Both the position numbers and the translations under genes were made by a program. A model generated the notes under the pieces. It searched no databases. It had not been told where the DNA came from and saw only the letters and a program-made list of their open reading frames with translations. This document shows positions 34,559 through 46,894 of a stretch of DNA of 64,000 bases, piece after piece. The first letter of the stretch is position 1, and each line of letters starts with the position of its first letter. The DNA comes from Platanthera guangdongensis. Lineage: Eukaryota; Streptophyta; Magnoliopsida; Asparagales; Orchidaceae. Location of the stretch: NCBI GenBank assembly GCA_039583875.1, contig CM077165.1, positions 61,864,757 through 61,928,756 of the forward strand. The letters run 5' to 3'.

Positions 34559-36352
34559 TGATAATACGGTTTGCAGTTAATTTTATTAGGATATTTTTGG
34601 GGTTTTAAAGCAAATCATGTCTTGTAAAGTACTTATTTTGATTCCCCTTTGTATATATTTTTATCGTTAATGCATTTTTTCTGTTTTTTGCAAGTTTTCA
34701 CGGCTTTCAGCCGAATTTTGCTGTGACACGCTCCAAGATCACGCCCTACCAGGGCGTGTACCTAGGGCGTGTAACCTAGAGGAATGAAGCAATTGGTCCG
34801 AAACTGCATTCCGTGGAAACTTAGTGTACACGCCCTCTGTCACGCCCATGTCACATCCGACACGGGCGTGTTCTAGAGGCGTGTCCCCAGGTTCCGAGGA
34901 ATCGCCGCAACGCGCTCGTTTTTCCCGCTCCACCGTCGCACCGAAAGTGTCACGCCCTAGGGTCACGCCTGACCCGGGCGTGACATATGGGCGTGTACTT
35001 CAGCAATTCCGCCCGTCACCTCTAGCATTCAATTTCAGCTCAACAAATTCACGCCGCGAAGAACACGCCCCAGGTACACGCCCTACCAGGGCGTGACTTG
35101 TGGGCGTGTACCTCAACTACTTCGTCAGAATTAAATTCCAGCCCGAAAAAGTCGCGCCGAATGTGTCACGCCCCAGGGTCACGCCCGACCAGGGCGTGAC
35201 AGGGGGGCGTGACACGACCCGAAAAATTCTATAAATAGAGCCCAACTCTAAGGGTTCAGGGACACCTTTTGCTTTGACAGGGGAGGTTTTGTCCTTTGTA
35301 TTTTTGAACTTTTTAAGCATGTCTCTTCATTTTTAGTTCGTAGCTCTAGCTTTATGCTTTTCCTGTATTAGCTCCTAGCTTATTTTTGTAGTATGATGCT
35401 AATAATAGTGTAGTTTACTTTCCATGCACTTGTAATCTCTAGTTTTCAAGCTGTAAGATCCATGTTTCCATTAATAAAAAATGTTGTTTTCTTTTACTTT
35501 TCTGCTCTATTTTTATTATTCTTCTTCTACTCATCCCCCCTCTTCCACCTCACCATGATTAACTAATCCTCCACGTACTCGATCTTGATGATCCGAGGTT
35601 CGAGTGATTAGGTTATGATGTTTTGAATCTTACCTTTTCTTTTTAGGGTTTAGCCTTGAATTACTCTTGATTTATCACGGGTTGGAGGTATATCATCGAT
35701 ATATACTCTCCACCTTTGCTTTCATTCTGGGCTAGCCGAGAGGCCGAAAGTTTGAAATGAGCACTCAAGAGTAAAGGGAGTTGTTCGCACCCCTCGAGAG
35801 AGGCAGACGTTCAAATCTCCCGGATTGGAGTAAAATCCATTAGAGGGGTTCACCGCGTAAAGCGAGTTTTAGGCCTCCGATTTAGGCGAGAGTCGGTTGG
35901 ACCTTCCTAAACTCAGTTAGGCACGGCCTTCGAGAGAAGCGTGTCAATTTTCATGGAACCTCCACGGTCAAGGATCTTTACCTTAATTAGCTTAGGTTTA
36001 TTTATCGTATTTTTCTAACCACTCTTGTCGAGGTGATTTTTGATCGAGTGCATTTTCCCCTTATCGTTATTAAGCTTAAGTTTAATCGCTCTTTTAGCTC
36101 TCTTTATATTTTCATGCAAGTAGCTCTCTTTCATTGCAAGTAGTTCTCTTCCTTTAATACGCTTAGCTTTCTTCTAAAAAACCTAATTTTTCCGTCGATA
36201 AAATAATAGATTTCGTGTGAGTAAGCTTACTCAACTGTTCCCGGATTTTAATAAGACACTTGTGTCCCCTAGCTGCATTTCGATAGGTATACTTGCCTTG
36301 TTGAATTGTTAGTTTGGTTATTTTCTCCTTGCAGATATCTAAGAGACAATCA
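34559..36352 (+). repeat. C 3' LTR
   Basis: It is 1794 bases and colinear with the 5' LTR with few substitutions. Array 34720-35218, TATA box 35230-35238. It is followed by the CCTAC duplication. Confidence 0.93.
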
Positions 36353-36357
36353 CCTAC

Positions 36358-38018
36358 ACTCAGCCACAAGGCCTACACTTAGCCACAACAGGCCTACACT
36401 CAGAGATACAAATCTCCTACACTCAGGCACACAGGCCCTACACTCAGCCTTTATAATTACAGGCTTACAACTCAGATCCCTAAGGATCCTACAAGAAATT
36501 AGAATACAAAGTTTATATACCTACAACTCTGAATAGAGAGATGAGTTGATAGGTTCTTGATGAGTTCTTGGAAGAACTCTGCTGAGATCAATCTCACTTG
36601 GCTTTTTCTTCAAAGCTTCTTGAATATAGAACACAATAGGATTGATCTTCTCTACAGCTGATCTTTGATCTCTGCAACTTAAGATTCAGAACTAGGTCTG
36701 AATCCTTCTTCACAGCCTGGTTCCAATGGCTATCTTCTTGGATGGAGCTCTCTCTCTCCAACTTCTTAGATCTTCACTGGATTCTTCAATGAATAGCTAG
36801 ATCTTCTTTTCTTTTTCAATCACTTGATCTTCTGTTTCTGTAGATAGTATAAGCCTATATATAGGCCTTCTTCATGGTAACTGGCTGGTCCGGTTCATAA
36901 CTGAATTCTGACAACTCTGACAGGTGCAGTAGACCGGCTGGAATGGCAGCTGTCAAGTCATCCAGTCAGTTCTTGAAAAATCTATAACTGTCTGAAAGTG
37001 TCGAGACTGTCTGTCTTTAAGTGTCGACACTTATAGACTAAGTGTCGACACAAGTTGACAAAGTGTCGACACTAGCCTTCAAGGTGTCGACATAACTCAT
37101 TGTGTTGTAGAATTCACTTCTCGACACAGCTTCTTCATCATATGTCGACACTGATATTGAGTGTCGACACAACTCCTTGTTCTTCAGCACTTAGTTGAAT
37201 TCTTGTAAGTGTCGACACAACTCCTTTGTGTCGACACATCTTCATGTGTTGAACTTGTTAAGTGTCGACACATCTTCTTGGTGTCGACACATGCCTTCTG
37301 TGTTGATACTTGCTGAGTGTCGACACTGCTCCTTATGTCGACACATTCTTCTTCTGTTGAGACTCTGGCTGAGTGTCGACACATCTCCTTAGTGTCGACA
37401 CTTGTACTTAGAATTTTTTGTTGAACTTTGCTGAGTGTCGACATTGCTCCTTGTGTCGACACTTTCTTCATATGTTGAGTCTTCTGCTGAGTGTCGACAC
37501 ATTCTTTCTTGTGTCGACACTTTCTTCAAGTGCTGAGTCTTCTGCTGAGTGTCGACACATTCTTTATTATGTCGACACTTATACTTAGACTCTGCTGACT
37601 TTTGCTGAGTGTCGACACAGCCTTCAAGTGTCGACACTTTCTGATGTAGACACAGTTCCTCTGGGTGTCGACACAATTACTAAGTGTCGACACAGCTTCA
37701 CTGGACTTTTCTTCATTGAGTGTCGACACAGCTCCTTGTGTCGACACTTTCTGTCTGGTGTCGACTCTGCATCCCTGGTGTCGACACAAGTACTCCAAGT
37801 GTCGACACTGCTTGCGTGGGTGTCGACACAAGTCTTCTTAAGTGTCGACATTTTGCTCCTGGGTGTCGACACATGGAATTAGAAACTATTTCATCTTTCC
37901 CTGCAAATACTTAACCTGCACAAATAAACTCAAAACACATCAAATATATTTTGATGTATATCATTGAGTAGGGTGAGGCTTCTTCAAATCAGGTACATTA
38001 GAACCAATGTACCCAACA
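36358..38018 (-). repeat. B 3' LTR, remainder (U3 side)
   Basis: It continues the LTR beyond C. The minus-strand TATATA box is at about 36856-36862. The array of GTGTCGACAC units (37010-37880) lies in U3, upstream of that box. The LTR ends GTACCCAACA and is followed by the polypurine tract. Confidence 0.92.
37010..37880. repeat. GTGTCGACAC array in the B 3' LTR
   Basis: More than twenty copies of the 10-base palindrome GTGTCGACAC or one-base variants are spaced 15-45 bases apart. Spacers are CT-rich and often CTTCTGCTGA-like. The open frames across it, rich in VST, VDT and CRH, arise from the repeat and are not genes. Confidence 0.9.
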
Positions 38019-38032
38019 ATCTCCCCCTATTT
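38019..38032 (-). other. B polypurine tract
   Basis: On the minus strand it reads AAATAGGGGGAGAT next to the LTR, identical to the tract of D. Confidence 0.85.
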
Positions 38033-38214
38033 GGAGAAGTCATAACCCTTAGTCAATGATATACACCATACAGAATAAAATCATAGCATGATGTAAAGCA
38101 GGATTATATAACAGGGCAAACATAAACATGTATCAAACAAAACATGTATACACAGATATCATCTTAGAACAATTATGAAATAACACATCACATTGTTCTA
38201 ACACTTTGTCATAT

Positions 38215-41109
38215 TCAAAAATTTACAGAGTGTTTTAAAATCAAAAATATTACAACTGTAAACTCAAGATGAATTCTATCATATTTCTGCTCAGCCTCCT
38301 TAATTACAATTCCCTTTCCAGACTGTATCTTGGCTTGTACAGGGGCTTCAGCATCTTCAGTATCAGCAGGCTTCTTCCCTTTCAGCTCCTTCTTCTTTAG
38401 CTCTTCAGCTTTAATCTTCTGCCTCTCAAAGTAATGATAAGTCTTGGGAAAGTACTTGCTAGGCTCCTGGGCAGTAGGAGGTAGCTTTCCCATCTTTGCC
38501 TTTCTTCTATATTGCACTATGGCTTCTTGTCTAGTCTCATGCTTCCTCCATTCTAGTTCAGAAAACCACTTGTTTCTGTCGTGTATATTATCTTTGGCAG
38601 CCTTCCAAGCAGTCAAAATAATATTTCTTGAAGTGGGGCTCCACTGTTCAAAATCAGGCCTTTGTTCAGCTTGCTCTTTGAACCTTTTCTTAGACAATCT
38701 AGCTTCTTGTTTAGCTTGTTCTTTCAGAATAGCTTCCTGTAAAGCCTCAGATACTGGCTGAACTACCTTCTCTATGATAACATTATGCTGTCCCTCAGGT
38801 GGGCTATACATGGACTGTATATCAGCTTGTACCATATCAAAATCTGGAGGAGGGTAGATTACTTGAGCCACTTCAGGTTGCTCCCCTCCTAGATATGCAG
38901 GATGTATCCCAGATTCTGCTACATTGTCATCATCACATAAAGGAGGATAACCAAGAGTAGCTCTGATAGAATTAGAAATCCACTTGGCATGATTCGAGCT
39001 GGCTTTGACTAACACCCTCTCCCCCTTTATGACTTCTCTTTCCATGTGATCTCTTAGATCATCCTTTTGAAATCTGATTTGTGCATTAAGATAATTGACT
39101 CCATCCTTGTAGAAAGGTTTTAACCTTTGGAGTTTTTCAGTTATCAACTTCTGAGAGTTTTCAATTGCAGTTGTAACAGCAGTTAAGCTCTCTTGTAAAG
39201 CTTTATCAAACTCTGCCTTAGCAGTAGCAGTAGAAGTAGTCTGTCCAGCAGCTATATTCTTCATCTCTGTGACAATTTCATTGTGTGAAGCAGTCAAATT
39301 GTCATTCATTCTTATTTGATTTTCCAGTATATATCCTTGCTTCAGTACAATGTCATCCACTTGAGCTTTGATTTTCTCTTGATGAGTAGCTAAATAGACT
39401 ACTGCATTCCCTCTCTTGTGGAAGCAGTCAGTCATCTCCTTCTTATTGAGATTCATTTCAAATCTTATAGACTTAATGTCTTGGGCCAGATCAAACTGTA
39501 AAGACTTATGCTCCTCATCCACATATGTTTCTATGGCTTTCTTGTGCTCATCAAGCTTAATTTGCATAGAAACCATCAGAGCACTGTAATCTACAGTTGG
39601 TGTTGGCTGTAGTGCAGGCTGTGGTGCAATAGTTTGCAAGGCCTTTTTGTAATTCTGGCTACTTCTCTTAAATACTTAAAACTTCCTTTTCTTAGCTCTT
39701 ACAGCTTCCTCATCTTCAGAAGCAGATGTGCTTGCTATGTCTACCCTCTCCCTAGGTAGCTCCTCAACAGCGTTTTGCTTCTCTGGCTCTTTCCTTGCAG
39801 TTTCTTCTAGAATTTCCACTTGCTCCCCCTCAACTTGAGTATTCTCCCCCTCAGCAGCAGTACTTTCCTTCTCAAAGTCAGCTTGGTGCAGATTAAGGAA
39901 GAGAACTTCCATAGTAAATTCTTATTGAGGAAGAGATGGATATTCTCTTATCACATCAGTTACTTGATCAGATACAACTTGAGCTGCAACAGATGTGTCC
40001 TCCATGACAACATCTGGGAGTTGACTATCAATCTGAGGTTGCTGATTAACATGATTTAATGAATCAGACAAAACAGTATCCTCTATAGGAAAATCTAATA
40101 CATTAATCTCAGTGATTACCTCAAGAATTGTGTTTGTAGCTTGCTCACTTTCTAGTGGAGTTGGCTCTTCCACTACTAGAGGCTCCCCCTGGATAGAATC
40201 TTGGTGTATGGGGCTAGCTTTAGGTAACTCCCCCTGCTTCTCTACAACTTCTTGTTGAGCTGGAGACTGCCCAGCATCTCCAGTGTCTTCTTCATCAGGA
40301 GTGAAGACAACATGCTCCTCAGAGCTGCTAGATGAATCTTGAGCCACAAGGGCTATCTTCTTATTCTTCTTTAGGGGTGTTACTTTCTCAGGAGTAGGCA
40401 TCTCCTTAGTTAAAACTCTGTCTCACCTAGAGAATATCCTCATGTCCATCTTCCTCATATGGTTGATCTTAGTGCCAGCAGCTTGACGCATTACCTCTGG
40501 TATACTACCAGTCATGTAAAGACTTAGAATTCTACCCAAATTGGGTTTCTTCAGACTCTCCTTAATCTTCTCAAATAATACTGCAGACCAATCAGTAGTT
40601 AGTTGAAAGATAATCCTTGTCATGATGCTGAACATATAGGCTGAAATCCTGTCATGTCCTCCAGACTTGCACAGGATAACTTTGCCAACAATTTCTGAGA
40701 GAAATTTCCCCCGGCTGTTCATGCCTTTCCTATTGAATACAGATCCAATTTTCAGCTTGGAATCTAGACCACACCAAGTTAATGCTTCTCTGGTCTTAGA
40801 AGCAGTAACTTCATCCTCTTCTTTTGTCCTAGGTAGGTTTAGGACCTTTCTTAAACTCTTTGGTGAGACCTTCACCTTTTCTCCATGAACCCTTGACTTG
40901 ATCTTGAATCCAGATTCGTCTAGGGTTGCTCCATTCAGAAATTCTAAAACTTCTTTCTTCCAAATCTTGGTTGGTTCTGACACAAGAAAATCTAACCCTG
41001 AATTAGCGACTAGGGTTACCACATTCTTGATCTCCTGATCTGCATCGTCAAACGCATGTCGCACAAGTTCATAGCCTTCGTTCACGTTCTCCTCGAGCTT
41101 TAGCGCCAT
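38215..41109 (-). pseudogene. B ORF3 (SIRE-type third ORF), 965 codons with three in-frame stops
   Basis: From ATG 41109 to 38215 everything is in one frame, broken only by TGA 40423-40425, TAA 39922-39924 and TAA 39676-39678. The N-terminal ~230 residues look like the domain often labelled putative plant transposon protein (VHGEKVKVSPKSLRKVL and a mostly helical region after it). An acidic, Gln/Glu-rich middle follows. The last ~470 residues have long helical, charged stretches likely to form coiled coils (QEAILKEQAKQEARLSKK). The first stop replaces a Trp kept in D (FGRWERT). I see no signal peptide or membrane anchor, so an envelope role is doubtful. Confidence 0.8.
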
Positions 41110-41144
41110 TAGGGTTTGAAGAATTTGAATTGAGAGAAGAGAGG

Positions 41145-41592
41145 TGTCGACACACTAGTTTGGTCTCAAAACTTTGGTGAGCGTGTCGACAGACAATGGA
41201 GAAATCCTATTTATACCTTTCTAGGATTGAAGATGAAAGGGCGGGTTAACTAACTTAAATTGTGTCGACAATGTTGATAAGTGTCGACACAAACTTATAA
41301 TATCTCGACACCTATGTGTCGACACAAGTATAGTCGACAGAATATATGTGTCGACACTTGTTTATGTGTCGACACCACTCAACTCGACATTTAGTCGAGA
41401 CTTTACTTAGATAATTCTGAGTAAACTCTAAGTGTCAACACCACCTTGGTTGTGTCGACACTGACCCTGTATGTGTCGACACTAATTTTCTGAAGTGTCA
41501 ACACCAACTTCCTAGATGTGTCGACACCTTTTCCCTGAAGTGTCGACACCACTTTTCTGTGTCGACACAGATATCTCTGTGTGTCGACACCA
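41145..41592. repeat. GTGTCGACAC array between B pol and ORF3
   Basis: About a dozen GTGTCGACAC units plus variants, of the same type as in B's LTR U3, fill the spacer between the pol stop (41617) and ORF3. The nearest unit is about 40 bases before the ATG. Confidence 0.85.
41207..41215 (-). promoter_or_regulatory. Putative TATA box of B ORF3
   Basis: The minus strand reads TATAAATAG, preceded by the palindrome array. About 100 bases later comes a CT-rich leader and ATG in the context AACCCTAATGGCG. This is what an ordinary plant promoter and 5' leader look like. No transcript evidence. Confidence 0.55.
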
Positions 41593-41616
41593 TTTTACTT
41601 AGCCATTTCTATAAAC

Positions 41617-44600
41617 TTATTCTAAGTTTATCATACATAGTTCAATTTTAAACCTATTGAACTTTGTTTCTTCTAAAGGCTTAGTATACATATTAGCTAG
41701 TTGATTATCTGTCTTAACATATTCTAGTGAAATATCTTCTTTTTCTACATGTTCCCTTAGAAAATGATATTTTATTTCAATATGTTTAGTTCTACTATGG
41801 GAAACAGGATTGTTTGCAATTGATATAGCACTAGTAGAATCACAAAACAGTTGTGTTCTACTTACCTGAATTACATAATCCTCAAGCTGATGTTGTATCC
41901 ATAGAAGTTGAGCACAGCAACTTCCTGCAGCCACATATTCTGATTCTGTAGTGGAGATAGCCACACTTGTTTGCTTCTTGCTACTCCATGAAATCAGTCT
42001 TCCACCTAAGAATTGACAGGTTCCAGTTGTACTTTTTCTGTCTTCTTTGCAGCCTGCAGAATTTGTATCTGAATAACCTGTTAGTTCAAAGTCTCCATTC
42101 TTAGGGTACCAAAGGCCTAGATAAGGAGTGCCCTTTAGATATCTCAGTATCCTTTTGACTGCTGTCAAATGAGACTCTTTAGGGCATGCTTGGTACCTAG
42201 CACAGACACATGTAGCATACATGATATCTGGTCTACTTGCAGTCAAATAGAGTAGGGAGCCAACTATCCCTCTATATAAAGTCTCATCTACAGGTTTCCC
42301 TGTATCATCTTTGCTAAGAGACATACTTGACCCCATAGGAGTCTTCATGGTACTGGATGAATCCATACCATACTTCCTTATCAGTTCTAGGGTGAACTTA
42401 GACTGGCATATGGATAATCCATTCTCAGTCTGTCTAACTTGGAGACCCAAGAAGAACTTAAGTTCTCCCATACTACTCATCTCAAATTGTCCTTGCATTA
42501 GTTTTGCAAACTTTTTGCAAATACTACTTTCAGTAGACCCAAATATAATGTCATCTACATATATTTGGATTAGTATTATCTTGCCTCTGGATTCCCTAAG
42601 GAATAGAGTCTTGTCTATTTTCCCCCTTGTGAATTTATTCTCAATGAGGAAACTAGACAGGGTTTCATACCAAGCCATAGGGGCTTGTTTTAACCCATAC
42701 AAAGCTTTCCTAAGTCTATAGACATAATTAGGTTGAGTTGAATCAACAAAACCTGATGGCTGTTCCACATAGACCTCTCCTTTCAGATTACCATTCAAAA
42801 AGGCTGACTTAACATCCATTTGGTAAACTTTAAATCCTTGATAGGTTGCATAGGCCAGGAACATCCTTATGGCTTCCAGTCTGGCTACTGGAGCAAAAGT
42901 TTGATCAAAGTCAATACCTTCTTCCTGCCTATATCCTTTAGCAACCAATCTTGCTTTGTTCTTGACAATTACTCCATGTTCATCCATCTTGTTCCTAAAG
43001 ATCCACTTGGTTCCAATTATGTTGTGGTCTTTTGGTTTAGGAACAAGCTCCCAGACTTTGCACCTCTTGAACTGATTCAGCTCTTCTTGCATTGCCTCAA
43101 TCCAATGAGGGTCTAGGATGGCTTCTTCAAACTTCTTTGGCTCTACTTTGGATAGAAAACTGGAGAAGAGTGCTGCACTAAGATTTCTGCTCCTTGTTTG
43201 TACCCCTTGTCTTAGATCACCAATGATTTGATCTGCTGGATGATCTCTAAGATGCCTATTAGCTGGAGGCATCCTGGCTTCAGGTTGAACTTCTTCAGTT
43301 TCTTCATCTTGCTGCACTCCATGGTCTTCTTCTGCATTAGGTACATATAGTACTCCTCCTGGACAACAGCCACTATCTTCTACCTGCTGTCTTGCAGTAG
43401 GTCCTTATTCTATAGTGAGCTTGTCCATCTTCTCAGTCACACCTGTGGATCTGCAAATACTACTAGACAACTCATTGTTAATAAGTCTAGTTTCATCAAA
43501 TACTACATGTAAAGACTCTTCTACAACTTGAGTAGACAAGTTGTAGACCCTATAAGCCTTACTATTGTTGTTGTACCCAACAAAGATCCCTTCTTGGGAC
43601 TTGGCAGTAAACTTAGTCAAGTAAGACTTACCATTGTTAAGTATAAAGCACTTACAACCAAAGATCCTAAAATAGGATAGGTTTGGTTTTCTGCCTTTCA
43701 CAATCTCATATGGGGTCTTGTTTTGGCTTTTAGTAATGGTAGCCCTATTAATTACATGGCATGCAGTATTAACTGCCTCAGCCCAGAAATATTCTGGTAG
43801 AGATGTGTCACTTAATAGGGTTCTACCAGCCTCAATCAAGGTTCTATTTTTCCTCTCAGCAATGTCATTTTGCTGAGGTGTTTTTGGTGAAGAAAACTCC
43901 TGAAATATCCCAAATTCTTCACATAGTTTTGCCATACTATCAGACTGAAATTCAGTACCATGGTCACTTCTTATCTTGACCACTGTACTGTCTAGTTCAT
44001 TCTGAATTTGTTTGACAAAGCTATAGAAGATACTAGGTGTTTCAGATTTCTGTCTAAGGAAGAACACCCAGGAAAACCTTGAGTAGTCATCTACAACTAC
44101 AAAGGTATAGACATTCCTACCTAGGTTGTGAACTGGCATAGGACCAAAGAGATCCATATGCAAGAGGTATAAACACCTCACAGCATCTTTGTTTTCAATG
44201 CTACTAAAGGTGGATCTAGTCTGCTTGCCCTTTTGACAAGCTGAGCATATTCCATCTTTAATACACTTAACTTGAGGACCATTCCTCACTAACTCTTTGC
44301 TAAAGAGTTGGCCAATTGTCTTGTAGTTGAGATGGGCTAGCCTCTTGTGCCATTTGACACAATGATAAACTTTCTCATCAGCTACAAGACACACAGGAGA
44401 ATCATTGTTCTCACACATAATGTCTAAATAGTAGACATTTCTTTTTCTATAACCTGTCAAAATGATCTCTTGATCATTTGACCTCCTGATATGACAACCA
44501 TCTTTGACAAATAAGATGTCATATCCTACATCACTCAGTTGACTTATACTAATAAGGTTATGTTTCAAACCTTTAACATAAGCCACTTGAGTAATAGTTA

Positions 44601-44784
44601 TATGGGAGCTAGAAATGTTACCAAAACCCTTGATGATTCCTTTTTCAGAACCGCCAAAGGTGACTTTTGGACCATCCTTGATAGGTGTGTAGTCCTTTAG
44701 CAATCCCCTAGTTCCAGTCATGTGCCTGGAACATCCACTGTCCAAGTACCATATAGGGACATGGCCACTTTGACTTACCTGCAA
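41617..44784 (-). pseudogene. pol: B pol: protease, integrase, reverse transcriptase, RNase H
   Basis: Protease has WYLDSGCSRHMTG. The pre-integrase and zinc finger region shows HKRLAHLNYKTIG and CSACQKGKQTR. The integrase core has HMDLFGP, RSDHGTEFQ and AERKNRTLIEAGRTLL. One TAA (43405-43407) splits the frame between integrase and reverse transcriptase; after it the same frame continues to 41617. Reverse transcriptase has DVKSAFLNG and an intact YVDDI. RNase H reads GYSDTNSAG where GYSDADFAG is usual, then TTESEYVAA and a later CDSTSAI. Apart from the single stop it is full length. It is in frame with the end of gag, separated by TAA 44791-44793. Confidence 0.95.
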
Positions 44785-44790
44785 AACAGA

Positions 44791-46825
44791 TTAGTTGACC
44801 TTAGAACCCAAAGAATTCTTGGGTCCTTGGTACTGGTTAGTTTGCTTCCTAACAAAGCTACTTGCAGGTCTTCCAACAGGCAGTTTGCTACTCAACTTGG
44901 CATTAGAATTATGCCAACAGTCTATGGCAAAGTGGCCTACCTTGCCACAGCACCAGCACTCAAACCTATTGTACCTTTGCTTAGGTACATCCCTAGCTGT
45001 TTTATTTATAGCTGGCTTATTGAGAGCTGGGGCTTTGCCCTTAGACTTGGACTGAACAGTCCTAGCTGGTTTGGTAAACCCCAGTCCAGTTTTACCTTTT
45101 TGATGAACAAATTCATCAATTAAGGGTAGAACTGACTTTGGTTTAGAAAACCTAGCAACTAAATCTCTTTCCTTCTGAAGACTAATCTCCAGACTTTTGA
45201 TTTGATCATTCTTAAATATTATAGTCCCCATCTAAATCACAGTTATGTGCTTCAGTCTGGCTATTTCATTTAGCTTTTGATCAATCATCTTCTCAAAATC
45301 AGTTGTAGCAACTTTGAGACTAGCAATTTCCTTTACCTGACTCTTGGCTAGGGACTTGCTCTTCTTGAAAGCTTGCAACAGAACTTTATATTCATCTATC
45401 AATTGATGAATATCCCCTTCAGACTCAGATACACTCTCATCACTTGATAATGATGAATCTGATTCTGAACTAGCACAAGAAATTGAACTTAAAGAACAAT
45501 TTTGTACCTTACTAGGTCCAGGCTGCTCCTAGATTTTGTCACTTTCTGTTAAGGCCATCAGTCCTTTGCACTGGATGTCCTCTTGCTCATATATGGAGTA
45601 CATGATTTGGATGAACTCTTCTTCCTCTTCTTCAGCAAATAGTCTTATGTAAGCTTCAACTTCTGACTCAGTTTCTGAAGAAGACATGTCTGACAAGCCT
45701 TTGTCCTTCTTGGCAACAAAGGATCTTTCCTTCTTGCCCTTGAATTGTGTCTTCTTCTTATCATTAAACTCCTTCCTTTTCTCTGGACAGTCTGCAATAA
45801 CATGTCCTTGTATGTTACAGCAATAACATACAATTTTTGATAGAGTTTCTTTGCTAGACTTGGTCTTTTCCTGTCTTTCTTTGATGACTTCTTATTCTGA
45901 TAATAGTCATCTTTTCCTTGTGAAGTGGATGGTTTTGTCCTCCACTGTTTCTTTTTTAAGAACTTATGAAAGTGTCTTGTGAAAGCTGCAAAGTCCTCAT
46001 CACTTTCACTGTTCTCAGAATTTCTACTTGCTGACTCATCTGACTCAGTCTCAGCTACTTTAGGAGGTAGAGTTGGTGACTTACTTCTGTATTTTTTGGT
46101 GGCCTCTGTCTTGAATGCCACTGTCCTTTCTTTATGTTCACTTCTTGTAGATTTCTCCTCTTCTTTTCTCACCATCAACTGCATCTCATAGGATAGCAGT
46201 TTTCCAAACAGTGTTGGTGGTGGGATATCTGCTAACTTTGTCATTTCCCTTATGGCACAGATCTTGCTGTCCCAATCCTTTGTTAGGACCTTAGAAACTT
46301 ATCATTTAACTCATAATTACTGAATTCTCTGCCATAGTACATTACCTCATTCACAATCCTATAAAACTTCTTATAGCATTCAGTTATGCTATCAGCCCTA
46401 CCTTGCCTAAAACATTCATATTCCTGGTTTAACAAAGATTTTCTATCTTGTCTCACCTCTTCTGAACCCTCCATGTACACTATAAGAGTATCTCACATCT
46501 CCTTAGATGTCTTACAGTGTATCAAGTTTTGAAAGGTAGCATCATTTATGGCACTCACAATGATATTCTGAGCCCTTTTGTCCATTGTGGCTAGAATTAT
46601 CTCATCCTTTGTCATTTCAGAGAAATCCTTAGGTGTTCTCTGATTTGCATCCAGGACTGAAACCTTCATGGGCACATATGGCCTTTCTTTAACTATGATG
46701 TAAATTCTAGGGTCTGAGTCTTCCATAAATAGTCTCACCCTTTCTTTCCAGATGCCAAAAATTTCTTTTCTGCAAATGGTCAACTTCATGGATCTCAATT
46801 CCTTATGATTCTCAGTTGAACCCAT
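44791..46825 (-). pseudogene. gag: B gag with two zinc knuckles, broken
   Basis: The start is ATG 46823-46825 in the good context ACCATGG (MGSTENHKEL). The N-terminal domain has FGIWKERVRLFM. Breaks: TGA 46493-46495 where Trp is expected, a one-base frameshift near 46287, another near 45875, and TAG codons at 45529-45531 and 45232-45234. Two CCHC zinc knuckles are seen: CYCCNIQGHVIADC (about 45830-45790) and CWCCGKVGHFAIDC (about 44960-44920). The last part (45231-44791) is in the pol frame and ends TAA right before protease. Confidence 0.9.
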
Positions 46826-46894
46826 GGTTCTTGATTTTCTTGATTTCACTTGACTTAGACTGAATCTGCCAACAGGATCTACTTAGACAATTAT

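Larger units (their letters stand above)
24878..36352 (+). mobile_element. C: Athila-like Ty3/gypsy element without a visible env
   Basis: LTRs are 24878-26652 (1775 bases) and 34559-36352 (1794 bases), starting TGATAATACGG and ending GACAATCA. Most of the length difference is a ~20-base gap near 25392. CCTAC duplications are at 24873-24877 and 36353-36357. The tRNA-Asp primer site and the style of gag and integrase mark the Athila branch. One polyprotein frame is almost entire. It is among the youngest insertions here, because it lies inside B, which lies inside D. Confidence 0.95.

Noticed and set aside
37184..37914. Long overlapping frames on both strands rich in VST, VDT and CRH
   Set aside because: They come from translating GTGTCGACAC in all frames. 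They appear in both B LTRs, lack any domain and run through known U3 sequence.
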